Positions 51,710-62,982 of a DNA stretch of 64,000 nt are shown in pieces. The position numbers and the translations under genes are program-made. Position 1 is the stretch's first letter. Every line of letters begins with the position of its first letter. The notes beneath the pieces were generated by a model, which did no database searches, had not been told where the DNA came from, and saw only the letters and a program-made list of their open reading frames with translations. Source of the DNA: Amycolatopsis sp. NBC_01480 (GTDB lineage: Bacteria; Actinomycetota; Actinomycetes; Mycobacteriales; Pseudonocardiaceae); NCBI RefSeq assembly GCF_036227205.1, contig NZ_CP109442.1, forward strand, positions 6,448,001 through 6,512,000, read 5' to 3'.

Positions 51710-52948
51710 TTACTTCGCGGCCGTGCGTTCGAGGTCGGCCTCGACCGAGTCGTCCTCACGGCCCGGGGTGCGCAGGTTCCACTTCGTGATCACGAACCGG
51801 AACACCACGTAGTAGATGACGGCGAGGATCAGCCCGATCGGGATGAGCAGCCACGCCTTGTGCGCGGTGTCCAGCGACGAGTTCAGGGCGAAGTCGATCG
51901 CGCCGCCCGAGAACGAGAAGCCGAGCTTGATCCCGAGCGCGTTGCAGACCGCCAGCGAGATGCCGGTCATCACCGAGTGGAAGAGGTACAGCGGCCACGC
52001 GACGAACATGAACGCGAACTCGATCGGCTCCGTGACGCCGGTGATGAACGAGGTCAGCGCCGCCGAGATCATGATGCCGCCGACGATCTTCTTCTGCGAC
52101 GGCTTCGCGGTCTGCCAGATCGCCAGCGCCGCGGCGGGCAGGGCGAACATGAAGATCGGGAAGAAGCCGGTCATGAACGTGCCGGAACCCTGCACGTGGT
52201 TGAAGAAGTTGGTCAGGTCGCCGCCGCCGAAGATGAACCACACCGGCACGTTCAGCAGCTGGTGCAGGCCGATCGGGATGAGCAGGCGGTTCAGGAAGCC
52301 GTAGATGCCGCCACCGATGACCGGCGAGCCGACCACTGCCTTGCCGATCGAGGTGATGCCCTCGTCGACGTACTTGAACAGCAGGCCGAAGATCACGCCG
52401 AGGATGATCATCGCCAGCGCGGTGATGATCGGCACGAACCGGCGGCCGCCGAAGAACGCCAGCCAGGCCGGCAGCTTGATGCGGTGGTAACGCTGCCACA
52501 GCAGCGCTGCCACGATGCCGGAGACGACACCGGTCAGCACGCTGTACGGCCAGTGGATGGGCGCGCCGTCCCAGCCGGGCTTGTAACCCTGCTGGGAACT
52601 GATCGGCGCGATGGCCTGGATGACCTTGTTGAAGACGACCCAGCCGACAGCCGCGGCGACGGCGGTCGAACCGTCGCCCTTGCGGGCGAAGCCGACCGCG
52701 ATGCCGATCGCGAACAGCAGCGGCAGCCAGTCGAACAGGCCACCGCCCGCCGCGCCGATCACGGCCGCGACCTTGTTCCAGCCCAGCCCGTCCTTGCCGA
52801 ACACGTCGTCCTGGCCGAGCCGGTTCAGCAGACCGGCCGCGGGCAGGGTGGCGATGGGCAGCATGAGGCTGCGGCCGAAGCGCTGCAGGCCGGCGAGGCC
52901 GCTGCCGCTCTTCTTGCCCTTCGCCCCCTCCGCGGTGGTGGCGCTCAT
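51710..52948 (-). CDS. PTS EIIC permease, glucose/N-acetylglucosamine family
   Basis: A 412-residue membrane permease of the Glc/GlcNAc PTS family with about 8-10 helices. Family marks are RFGRSLMLPIATLPAAGLLNRLG at the N-terminus, FDWLPLLFAIGIAVGFARK, the substrate-site region GFLNRLLIPIGLHQLLNVP and TGVTEPIEFAFMFVAWPLY, containing the conserved Glu. It lacks fused EIIB or EIIA domains; those are separate genes across the divergent promoter. By DasR-type context GlcNAc is the more likely sugar, but glucose is possible. The start codon overlaps the stop of the GntR regulator (ATGA), so regulator and permease are co-translated. Confidence 0.92.
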   Translation of the reverse strand: MSATTAEGAKGKKSGSGLAGLQRFGRSLMLPIATLPAAGLLNRLGQDDVFGKDGLGWNKVAAVIGAAGGGLFDWLPLLFAIGIAVGFARKGDGSTAVAAAVGWVVFNKVIQAIAPISSQQGYKPGWDGAPIHWPYSVLTGVVSGIVAALLWQRYHRIKLPAWLAFFGGRRFVPIITALAMIILGVIFGLLFKYVDEGITSIGKAVVGSPVIGGGIYGFLNRLLIPIGLHQLLNVPVWFIFGGGDLTNFFNHVQGSGTFMTGFFPIFMFALPAAALAIWQTAKPSQKKIVGGIMISAALTSFITGVTEPIEFAFMFVAWPLYLFHSVMTGISLAVCNALGIKLGFSFSGGAIDFALNSSLDTAHKAWLLIPIGLILAVIYYVVFRFVITKWNLRTPGREDDSVEADLERTAAK

Positions 52949-53742
52949 CGGGTACCTCCATAGTGGGGTTCGTGGCCGGAATCCGGGGTGTTCCGATCCA
53001 ACTGCATGGTCACCTGGTAGTGGTCTCCCCGGTACCAGGACGTCATGTCCTCGACCGGCTCTCCGTTGGCGCTGGAGACCCGGCGGAAGACCAGGAGCGG
53101 ACTGCCGGTGCGCATGCCGAGCAAGCGCGCCGTTTCGCGGTCCGCGGACTCGGCCCACACCGTCTGGTACGCCTGGTCCGGGCGGAGGTCGAAGGCCTCG
53201 CCGAGCTGGGCGTACAGCGAACGGGACAGGTCGAGGTCGAGCAGGCCGGGGGTCCGGCCGGCGTGGTACCAGCCGCGTTCCACGGCCAGTGGCACGCCAT
53301 CGGCGCGCCGCAGCCGCACGAGGCGGTGGGCGGGCACGCCTTCACCGAGGCCGAGTGCGTGGGCCGAGGTCACCGGCGGGATCTCCGTGGCGGTCGAGAC
53401 GACCTCCGTGGTCGGGGTGAGCCCCCGCCGGCGCATGTCGTCGGTGAACGACATCAGGTAGAGCTGCAGCTCCATCCGCCGTGCGGCGGTGAAGGTGCCC
53501 TTGCCGCGGACTCTGGCCAGCAGGCCCTCCTCGACGAGCTTCCCGATCGCCGAGCGGACTGTGAGCCGCGAGACACCGTAACGCTGGGCCAGCTCCCGCT
53601 CCGACGGGATCGGCGACCCCGGCGGCAGCTCTCGCTCGACCGAGCGGCGCAGGATCTCCCGCAGCTGGGCGTGCTTGGGCGTGGGCCCGTTCACCACCCG
53701 CTCGACCCGATCGGGTGGCGGGACGTGCGCGGCCGCGCTCAT
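52945..53742 (-). CDS. GntR/HutC-family regulator (DasR-like)
   Basis: A 265-residue repressor with an N-terminal winged helix at about 20-85 (KHAQLREILRRSVERELPPG, IPSERELAQRYGVSRLTVRS, GKGTFTA). A UTRA effector domain occupies about 100-255 (LYLMSFTDDMRRRGLTPTTE, RLRRADGVPLAVERGWY). DasR and its relatives respond to amino-sugar phosphates and repress GlcNAc uptake genes. A dre-like site lies 71 bp upstream. It is the first gene of a GntR-EIIC-HPr operon, so it is probably autoregulated. The ATG at 53742 marks the start of homology. Confidence 0.92.
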   Translation of the reverse strand: MSAAAHVPPPDRVERVVNGPTPKHAQLREILRRSVERELPPGSPIPSERELAQRYGVSRLTVRSAIGKLVEEGLLARVRGKGTFTAARRMELQLYLMSFTDDMRRRGLTPTTEVVSTATEIPPVTSAHALGLGEGVPAHRLVRLRRADGVPLAVERGWYHAGRTPGLLDLDLSRSLYAQLGEAFDLRPDQAYQTVWAESADRETARLLGMRTGSPLLVFRRVSSANGEPVEDMTSWYRGDHYQVTMQLDRNTPDSGHEPHYGGTR

Positions 53743-53812
53743 CGGCGTCACCCTCCCTCGTCTCGTCGCACCGCAAACCGGTGCTCGCGTCCGGGCCGGA
53801 AGATTGGTACGT

Positions 53813-53828
53813 TCCGGTCTAGACCAAT
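53813..53828. promoter_or_regulatory. dre-like DasR operator in the divergent PTS promoter region
   Basis: TCCGGTCTAGACCAAT matches the DasR-responsive consensus ACTGGTCTAGACCAGT at 13 of 16 positions, including the entire GGTCTAGACC core. It lies between the divergent GntR-EIIC-HPr and EIIB-EIIA transcription units and could control both. Confidence 0.8.
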
Positions 53829-53983
53829 GACATGATGGGGCAGGATGCTCCGGCGGGCGAGCGGGTGTCAACCACCGTTATGCGTTCGTGGCCGACCGCG
53901 GCGTGCATGCCGACGAACGGCGTAGTACTGCTGGAAATGCAGCTTGCTCACGTGGGAAAGCAACAGGAAACGAGGAGGCCGCG

Positions 53984-54220
53984 ATGGCGGACGACAGGCC
54001 GGAGAAGATTCTCGCGGCACTCGGCGGATCGGGCAACATCGTCGAGATCGAAGGCTGCATCACGCGGCTGCGGTGCGAGCTGGAGGACATGAGCCTGATC
54101 GACGAGCCGGCGCTCAAGGCCGCGGGCGCGATGGGCGTGGTGCGGATGGGCTCGGGCGTGCAGGTGATCGTCGGCCCCGAGGCCGACACGATCGCCAGCG
54201 ACATCGAGGACCTGATGTGA
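53984..54220 (+). CDS. PTS glucose/GlcNAc-type EIIB subunit
   Basis: A 78-residue single-domain EIIB. The phospho-accepting Cys is in EIEGCITRLRCELED (about C25), and the family end GVVRMGSGVQVIVGPEADTI is present. It takes phosphate from EIIA and gives it to the sugar bound by EIIC. Single-domain EIIB genes of this class are common in actinomycetes. The ATG follows GAGGAGG (53972-53978). Its stop overlaps the EIIA start (GTGA). Confidence 0.94.
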   Translation: MADDRPEKILAALGGSGNIVEIEGCITRLRCELEDMSLIDEPALKAAGAMGVVRMGSGVQVIVGPEADTIASDIEDLM

Positions 54221-54672
54221 GTCTGTCGATCCTGAGCCCGGTCGCCGGCCGGGTGGTCGCGATCACCGAGGTGCCGGACCCGGTGTTCGCCGAGGCCATG
54301 GTCGGGCCCGGCATCGCCGTGGTGCCGAGCGGCGGGCGGGCCGACGCGGTCGCGCCGGTCGACGGCACGGTCGTGACCCTGCACCCGCACGCGTTCGTGG
54401 TGGCCACCGAGGACGGCCGCGCCGTGCTCGTCCACCTGGGCATCGACACGGTGAAGGAGAAGGGCGAGGGCTTCACCCTGCACGTGGTGAAGGGCGAGGC
54501 GGTGCGCGCCGGGCAGCCGGTAGTGGGCTGGGACCCCGAGGCCGTCGCGGCCGCCGGGTACTCGCCGATCGTGCCGGTGGTCGGGCTCGACGCGCCGGCC
54601 GAGGTGCTCGCCGACCTCGAGCCCGGACGCGAGGTCGCCGCGGGCGACCCGCTGTTCACCTGGAGCGACTGA
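54217..54672 (+). CDS. crr: PTS glucose-type EIIA subunit (Crr-like)
   Basis: A 151-residue EIIA-Glc-type protein. SILSPVAGRVVAITEVPDPVF opens the domain, the first conserved His is in VVTLHPHAFVVAT, and the phosphorylated His lies in VLVHLGIDTVKEKGEGF (about 75-80). It carries phosphate from HPr to EIIB. It is coupled to the EIIB gene by a GTGA overlap. With HPr and EIIC across the divergent promoter, the window holds a full sugar-specific set apart from enzyme I. A strong terminator follows. Confidence 0.94.
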   Translation: MSLSILSPVAGRVVAITEVPDPVFAEAMVGPGIAVVPSGGRADAVAPVDGTVVTLHPHAFVVATEDGRAVLVHLGIDTVKEKGEGFTLHVVKGEAVRAGQPVVGWDPEAVAAAGYSPIVPVVGLDAPAEVLADLEPGREVAAGDPLFTWSD

Positions 54673-54714
54673 GCGTTTAGCGGCTGGGCTTTAGGGACTG
54701 GGCGTTTACGGCAG

Positions 54715-54755
54715 CAGGGCCCCTTGTGGACGATGACCGTCCACAAGGGGCCCTG
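54715..54755. terminator. Strong bidirectional terminator
   Basis: Perfect 18-bp arms CAGGGCCCCTTGTGGACG (54715-54732) and CGTCCACAAGGGGCCCTG (54738-54755), 5-nt loop, then TTTCG. It lies between the convergent EIIA and Rieske genes and should stop transcription both ways. Confidence 0.92.
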
Positions 54756-54777
54756 TTTCGTGGGTTTCCCGCCTGGT

Positions 54778-55206
54778 TCAGGCGGTGGTGACCTGTCCGT
54801 TCTCGACCTTCACGTTGACCTTCGGCAACGGCTTGTCCGCGGGCCCCTTCTTGACCGCGCCGGTGAGCGCGTCGAAGACCGAGCCGTGGCACGGGCAGTG
54901 CAGCTCGCCGCCGCTGGGCGGGTTCACGGTGCAGCCCTGGTGCGTGCAGACGGCGCTGAAGCAGGCGACGGTCCCGGCGGCAGGCTGGGCGACGATCACG
55001 TCCTGGCCGTCCGGGGTCTTCGCGGATTTCGCCTGGCCCACGGGCACCTCGGTCAGCGCGATCACCTTTCCGCCCGGCTTCGGCGCTTCGGCGCTCGCCC
55101 CCGAGCCACCGCCACAGGCGGCGAGGGCCACGGTGCCCACGGCGGCACCGGCCACGGCGGCACCGGTGGTGAGGACGGAACGGCGGGAGTGCAGTTCGGC
55201 AGTCAT
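54778..55206 (-). CDS. Rieske [2Fe-2S] domain lipoprotein with Tat-type signal
   Basis: A 142-residue exported protein. The N-terminus has a twin-arginine-like [18 protein letters not shown] and a lipobox ending LAAC (Cys about 32), so it is probably folded with its cluster in the cytoplasm, exported by Tat and lipid-anchored. The Rieske ligands are in VCTHQGCTV (Cys, His) and [10 protein letters not shown] (Cys, His). Electron partner unknown; it is smaller than cytochrome bc1 Rieske subunits and lacks their three-helix anchor. The ATG at 55206 gives the best signal peptide; an in-frame ATG at 55242 adds 12 residues. Confidence 0.9.
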   Translation of the reverse strand: MTAELHSRRSVLTTGAAVAGAAVGTVALAACGGGSGASAEAPKPGGKVIALTEVPVGQAKSAKTPDGQDVIVAQPAAGTVACFSAVCTHQGCTVNPPSGGELHCPCHGSVFDALTGAVKKGPADKPLPKVNVKVENGQVTTA

Positions 55207-55355
55207 ACCTCTGGGAACGAGATCGGAGGCGGTCCGGTTCACCGGTTCGCGAGATTGTTCGTGATCTCCTCCGCGGGCCCTGGGTGAACCGAAACGGGCC
55301 GCCGTCCGTGTACCTGCCGAAGGGATCCAGGGTGGGTCGGAGTGGAGGTTCGGTC

Positions 55356-55742
55356 ATGGACAAGTGGTTCCGCGTGGTCGCCGCGGTCGGGCTGGTGGGC
55401 TCGGCGCTGGTGCACTTCTACCTGTACTGGGGCAGCGGTTATTCGGACATCGCCGTGGTCGGCCCGCTGTTCCTGCTGAACGGCATCGCCGGCGTCGTGA
55501 TCGCCGTCGCGGTGCTGTTCTGGAAGCACTGGCTGCCCGCGTTCTTCACGTTCGGCTTCGGCGCCGTGACGCTCGTGTCGTACTTCCTGGCCACCACGGT
55601 CGGGTTCTTCGGGGTGCACGACCAGTTCAACAGCCAGTTCGAGTACTGGGGCGTGGTGACCGAGGCGCTGTGCGTGATCTTCGGGCTGGTCCTGCTGGTC
55701 CGTGACCTGCAATCCCGCCGGTCGGTGGCCGTGTCCCGCTGA
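55356..55742 (+). CDS. Small four-helix integral membrane protein
   Basis: A 128-residue protein with four predicted membrane helices: VVAAVGLVGSALVHFYLY, VVGPLFLLNGIAGVVIAVAV, the stretch after FFTFGFGAVTLVSYFLA, and WGVVTEALCVIFGLVLLV. A Tyr/Trp-rich periplasmic loop YWGSGYSDIAV separates the first two. No domain recognised; similar small proteins are common beside actinomycete envelope genes. GGAGG at 55344-55348 supports the ATG at 55356 over an upstream in-frame ATG at 55284. It is divergent from the Rieske gene by about 150 bp. Confidence 0.8.
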   Translation: MDKWFRVVAAVGLVGSALVHFYLYWGSGYSDIAVVGPLFLLNGIAGVVIAVAVLFWKHWLPAFFTFGFGAVTLVSYFLATTVGFFGVHDQFNSQFEYWGVVTEALCVIFGLVLLVRDLQSRRSVAVSR

Positions 55743-55757
55743 GGACACCGGTTTCGG

Positions 55758-55782
55758 GCGGCGACAGGGGTTTTGTCGCCGC
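55758..55782 (+). terminator. Hairpin terminator after the small membrane protein gene
   Basis: Arms GCGGCGACA (55758-55766) and TGTCGCCGC (55774-55782) with a 7-nt loop, 15 bp past the stop codon. No clear U-tract follows. Confidence 0.65.
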
Positions 55783-55980
55783 ACCGTCGTCGGCCGTGCC
55801 CTCGAGGCGCGGCCGGTTCGTCGCGTCTGGACACTCGCGCGCGCGGGTTTTGGCTTGGTTGAGGGAAATCGGGGCCGGCTGGTTCCGCCGGCGAGTCGGC
55901 TGGTCTTTCGTGATTCTGTCGTTTTTACGTTTCGTGGTGTGGGCGCGCTCGGTGATCCCGGCGCGGGCGTGGTGGAGCGG

Positions 55981-56031
55981 ATGCCTCGTTGGCTGCGCTG
56001 AGTGCAGCCCATGAGGCATTCGCTGCGTGTC
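55981..56031. repeat. Diverged family A intergenic repeat
   Basis: Inverted half-units ATGCCTCGTTGGCTGCGCTG and CAGCCCATGAGGCATTCGCTG. On the minus strand this reads ANASWAALSAANEAS, the same Ala-rich phrase seen at 1.6 and 9.9 kb. It opens the 605-bp gene-free stretch 55743-56347, which also holds the hairpin at 55758 and the tandem repeat at 56043; nothing else is recognised there. Confidence 0.6.
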
Positions 56032-56042
56032 GTTGTGTCACT

Positions 56043-56087
56043 GGGATCTCAGGGACCTCAGGGACCTCAGGGACCTCAGGGACCTCG
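56043..56087. repeat. 9-bp tandem repeat, five copies
   Basis: Unit GGGACCTCA in five consecutive copies; the first is GGGATCTCA, the last GGGACCTCG. Because the unit is three codons long it reads as QGP, DLR or GTS triplets in different frames, but no ribosome site or conserved frame supports a gene. Likely a variable-number locus. Confidence 0.85.
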
Positions 56088-56347
56088 GGAGTCACACCTG
56101 TCACCGGCTCGCGGCCCGCTCCGGCCATGTCCCCCGTGCAGTGGCCGGCTCCCGGCCTCGACCGTTCCAGCAAGCCACGTCAACCCGACCGGATCACGCG
56201 ACGCTGGGGCGCAGTCCTGTCCTCCCGTGGTTTGCCGCTCGCCGGCCCTGGGTCCGTTACCCGGTCGAGTGAAAAGACGCTCCGCGCGTCGCGAGGGGAC
56301 CTTTCGCGACAGCGTTTGATTGCCTGCGAAGGCGGTTCCCTGTCAGC

Positions 56348-57142
56348 GTGGCCGGCATGGAATGGGGACTGTTCTCGCTGGTCATAGCGGCCGGCGCCCT
56401 CGCGGCCAGTGGCGCGGGGCTACTGGTGCGCGGAGCCGGCGCGCCGATTTCGCTCAGGCTCGCGGCGATGCTCGCCGGGACCGGGGCGGCGGTCGTCGCG
56501 TGGCGATGGCAGGCGGGCGGCTGGCCGGGCTGGTGGCTGCCGGTCACCTGGCTCGTCACGGTGCTCGGCGCCCCACTCGCACTGGCCGACGTCCGCCACC
56601 GGCGGCTGCCGGACGTGCTGACCCTCCCCGCGTACCCCCTCCTCGCCGTCGCACTGGCCGGCGGCGGCCTCGAAACGCTGACCGCCGCCCTCGCCGGAGC
56701 CCTGCTATTCGGCGGCGCGCATCTGCTGGTCCGCCACCTCGCCCCAGGACAACTCGGCGCAGGCGACGTGAAACTCACCGGCAGCCTCGGCGCGGTACTG
56801 GGCGCCGTCGGCTGGCCCGCGCTCGCCTTCGCCGCGGTGGCCGCCAGTTTCCTGAGCGCCGCACTCGCCGCGGCCGGCCACCTGCGTGCCCTGACCTGGC
56901 GACCTCGGAGAACTGCCGCACTTCAGCCGAAACCGGGTGACGGGCCGGCGCACCAGACCGCCTGCCCCCAGTCTCCGGCCGTCTCAGCCACCGCCGTCGA
57001 TGAGCCGTCACCCGCACCTCGCCCGGACCTCACCCATCGGCCACCCCGGTCACCGCGAATCCCACACGGTCCGGCGTTGCTGCTGGCCACCTGGCTGTGC
57101 GCGGTGGTCGCCGGGCCGGGATCGGGGGTGGCCGTGAGCTGA
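56348..57142 (+). CDS. A24-family prepilin peptidase
   Basis: A 264-residue membrane aspartic peptidase that cleaves type IV or Flp prepilins. The two catalytic Asp are in ALADVRHRRLPDVLTLP (about D81) and GQLGAGDVKLTGSLG (about D140, the GxGD motif). It lacks the N-terminal cysteine-rich methylation domain, as usual in actinobacteria. Between the fifth and last helices is a Pro-rich, non-conserved insert of about 50 residues (after LTWRPRRTAALQPKPGDG) before IPHGPALLLATWL, the usual IPFGP motif. No pilin genes lie nearby. The place between aroE and aroC is conserved in mycobacteria. The start is GTG. Confidence 0.88.
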   Translation: MAGMEWGLFSLVIAAGALAASGAGLLVRGAGAPISLRLAAMLAGTGAAVVAWRWQAGGWPGWWLPVTWLVTVLGAPLALADVRHRRLPDVLTLPAYPLLAVALAGGGLETLTAALAGALLFGGAHLLVRHLAPGQLGAGDVKLTGSLGAVLGAVGWPALAFAAVAASFLSAALAAAGHLRALTWRPRRTAALQPKPGDGPAHQTACPQSPAVSATAVDEPSPAPRPDLTHRPPRSPRIPHGPALLLATWLCAVVAGPGSGVAVS

Positions 57143-57186
57143 GGGGCTGCCGCCCGGAGCGGCGGGGGACGTGACAGGATTACCCG

Positions 57187-60453
<3,267 letters not shown>

Positions 60454-60495
60454 AGCGCTGGAAGAGACCGCTCCCGTTAGAAGACACTCGGCCGC

Positions 60496-61407
60496 ATGAA
60501 CAACCCGCCCGAACTCACCACCGCGCGGCTCCGGCTGCGGGCGCTGACCGAGTCCGACACCGAAGCCGCCGTCGCGGTGTTCTCCGCGCCGGAGATGAGC
60601 CGGTTCTTCCAGGCCGACTTCTCCGACCCCGGGCAGGCCCGGGAGATGGTCGCGCGCCGGCTCGCCTATGACGGGCCCGCCGGGCAGGGCCACTGGGTCA
60701 TCGAGCGGGACGGCGAGGTGGCCGGGATCGCGCACCTGCGGCCGTCCACCGAGCTGCCCGGCGGAGTATCCGAGCTGGGTTATTTCGTCGGGGTCAAGCA
60801 CACCGGGCAGGGGCTGGCCGGCGACGCGGCCCGCGCGGTCCTCGACCACGGGCTCGGCACGCTCGGGCTGCCCGCGGTGTGGGCGCTGGTGCACGAGGAC
60901 AACGCCGCGAGCCGAGCGGTGGCGGCCCGGCTCGGATTCCTGGACGTCGGCAGCGGCGTTCACTACGGCGACACCCACCGCGTGCTCGTCGCGTTGCCGT
61001 CCCAGCACGGGCGGCCCCACCACATCGAGCTGTGGGTGCCGGACCTGGCCCGCGCCGAGCGCGCCTGGGGCTGGCTGCTCGGCCGGCTCGGCTGGCGGGA
61101 GTTCCAGCGGTGGCCCGCGGGCGTCAGCTGGCGCCTCGGCGGCACGTACCTGGTGGTCGAGGCATCGCCCGCGACGACCGGCGACAGCCACGAGCGCACC
61201 CGGCCGGGGCTCAACCACCTCGCGCTGCACGTCGGCACCCGGCTCGAGGTCGACGAGCTGGCCGAGGGCGGGCCCGGCTGGCAGCCGCTGTTCGCCGAAC
61301 GGTTCCCGTACGCCGGCGGCGTCGCGCACTACGCGGCCTATCTGGAGAACGAGGACGGCTTCGAAGTGGAGCTGGTCGCGGTCGAGGGTCCGCCACACGG
61401 GAGTTGA
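60496..61407 (+). CDS. GNAT acetyltransferase fused to a VOC (glyoxalase/bleomycin-resistance) domain
   Basis: A 303-residue two-domain protein. Residues about 5-168 form a RimJ/RimL-type GNAT domain (LTTARLRLRALTESDTEAAV; the acetyl-CoA loop is GVKHTGQGLAGDAARAVL; then NAASRAVAARLGF). Residues about 175-300 form a VOC domain (HHIELWVPDLARAERAWGWL, PGLNHLALHVGTR, AAYLENEDGFEVELVA), with His and Glu at the usual metal positions. The reading frame is continuous through the linker, so it is a true fusion. Substrate unknown; VOC partners often bind or detoxify small molecules such as antibiotics. It follows aroQ by 42 bp. Confidence 0.88.
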   Translation: MNNPPELTTARLRLRALTESDTEAAVAVFSAPEMSRFFQADFSDPGQAREMVARRLAYDGPAGQGHWVIERDGEVAGIAHLRPSTELPGGVSELGYFVGVKHTGQGLAGDAARAVLDHGLGTLGLPAVWALVHEDNAASRAVAARLGFLDVGSGVHYGDTHRVLVALPSQHGRPHHIELWVPDLARAERAWGWLLGRLGWREFQRWPAGVSWRLGGTYLVVEASPATTGDSHERTRPGLNHLALHVGTRLEVDELAEGGPGWQPLFAERFPYAGGVAHYAAYLENEDGFEVELVAVEGPPHGS

Positions 61408-61446
61408 GTCACCCGACCGGTGTAGGACTGGCTACACTCGGCAATC

Positions 61447-62982
61447 GTGCACCCGTTTCGTCCTGGGGGTCGGCGACCCGTGCGTGTCCTCCTCGCCCTG
61501 TCGCTGGCGGGGCTTGTCGTCACGGGGTGCAGCGACAGCTACGCGCAATCCCAGGCCGACGGCCCCGCTCCCGGCGGCATCGCGGGCGGGAAGCCCGCCG
61601 CCCCGCCGAAACCGCCTCGGGCCGCGAACGTCGCGCTGGTCCCCGGCGGGGCCCGTCAAAGCCCCGGTGTCGTTGCTGCGGGCGGCGAGGACGCGGTGTA
61701 CAACTACGGCCCCACCGTGATGCTCGACGGCGGCAAGGCCCACATGTGGTGGTGCAGCCAGTACGGCAGCGCGGGTCCGCCGGGCGACGACATCCTGTAC
61801 GCCCAGGCGCCCACCCCCGACGGCCCGTTCACCGGACCGGGTGGCGGCGTCCCCATCCCGGTGCTCTCGGGCGCGCCCGGCAACTTCGACGGCATGCACA
61901 CCTGCGACCCGTCCGTGCTGCGCGTCGGCACCACCTACTACCTGTACTACACGGGCGCGGCGGGCGACCACGCGCTCGGCAACGCGGTCGGCCTCGCCAC
62001 CAGCACCGACGGCGTCCACTGGACCCGCGCGGCCGGCGGCAAGCCGATCCTCGGGCCCTCGCACGACGTGCACCGCGACAACGTTTACGGCGCCGGCCAG
62101 CCGTCCGTGGTGTTCCTCGACGGCTGGTACTACCTGCTCTTCACCGACACCACCGGCCGCGCGGCGGGCTGGAACGGCGCCGGGCAGTTTGTCGTCCGCT
62201 CGCGCGACCCGGCGTTCGGGAGCGGGGTGGAAGCGTTGGGGGACAAGGGTTTCGGCCCGGTCTCCTCGACGAACGCGCCGCGCGAGCGCTCAGTCGTGGA
62301 CGGCTTCAGCGCCGACCTGGAGTGGGTCGGCGCGCTCGACGCGTTCGTCATCGCCCACGAGACCGCGGCCGGCACCACGCTGACGTTCTGGGACCGCGAC
62401 TTCACCGTGCAGCCGTACGCGCCGCTGGTGATCCCCGGTGCCTGGAAGGAGGGGCCCGGCTTGGTCCGGCGCCCCGACGGGCACGCGCCGACCTCGGTCA
62501 CCGACCCCTGCGGCACGGTCTCGTTCGACGTCGTCCGCGCGACCGTGACCGGCGAATCCGGGGCTCCGACGGCGTTGCAGCACTTCGGCCTCGACGTGCG
62601 CGGCTCCGGCGCCTGCGCGGACGCCGACCGCCTCACCACCACGTTCGACGGCGTCGCGATGCCGTCCCCGGAACGCACGATGGACCTGTTCCGCCGCGGG
62701 CAGCGCATCCGGATCGACCGCCGCTCGGTGGCCGCGACGCTCGCGGGCGAAGTCCTGAACGAGCCGCTGCCGCCCGTCGAGGGCATCGCGGTGACGGCCC
62801 GGCTGCACGCCGGCGCCACCGTGGTGCACGCCGACGGCCGCGGTTACAGCGTGCTGCTCGGCCAGAACGTGCGCTGGGGCCTGCCCGACACCGGCTCGGT
62901 GAAGCTCAACGACTCCGAGGTGACGGAGGTCGGCCCGCGACAGTGGGACGCCTACGCGACCGGCCTGCCACTGGGCGGCTGA
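61447..62982 (+). CDS. Secreted lipoprotein with five-bladed beta-propeller (GH43/GH32-like)
   Basis: A 511-residue lipoprotein. The signal peptide ends at the lipobox LVVTGCSDS (Cys about 28). Residues 30-60 are a Pro/Gly-rich linker. The propeller has repeated blades such as NYGPTVMLDGGKAHMWWCSQ, CDPSVLRVGTTYYLYYTGAA and AGQPSVVFLDGWYYLLFTD. This is the pattern of GH43/GH32/GH117-like glycosidases, each blade contributing a DP, QP or similar acidic site. A clear catalytic triad cannot be assigned, so activity is uncertain. A possible -10 TACACT (61433-61438) 8 bp before the GTG suggests a leaderless message. Its 3' end overlaps the next gene convergently by 77 bp. Confidence 0.82.
   Translation: MHPFRPGGRRPVRVLLALSLAGLVVTGCSDSYAQSQADGPAPGGIAGGKPAAPPKPPRAANVALVPGGARQSPGVVAAGGEDAVYNYGPTVMLDGGKAHMWWCSQYGSAGPPGDDILYAQAPTPDGPFTGPGGGVPIPVLSGAPGNFDGMHTCDPSVLRVGTTYYLYYTGAAGDHALGNAVGLATSTDGVHWTRAAGGKPILGPSHDVHRDNVYGAGQPSVVFLDGWYYLLFTDTTGRAAGWNGAGQFVVRSRDPAFGSGVEALGDKGFGPVSSTNAPRERSVVDGFSADLEWVGALDAFVIAHETAAGTTLTFWDRDFTVQPYAPLVIPGAWKEGPGLVRRPDGHAPTSVTDPCGTVSFDVVRATVTGESGAPTALQHFGLDVRGSGACADADRLTTTFDGVAMPSPERTMDLFRRGQRIRIDRRSVAATLAGEVLNEPLPPVEGIAVTARLHAGATVVHADGRGYSVLLGQNVRWGLPDTGSVKLNDSEVTEVGPRQWDAYATGLPLGG

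Noticed and set aside
55989..56387. Collagen-like QGP frame over the 9-bp repeat
   Set aside because: All three frames give repeats because the unit is three codons. No ribosome site, conserved start or homology.
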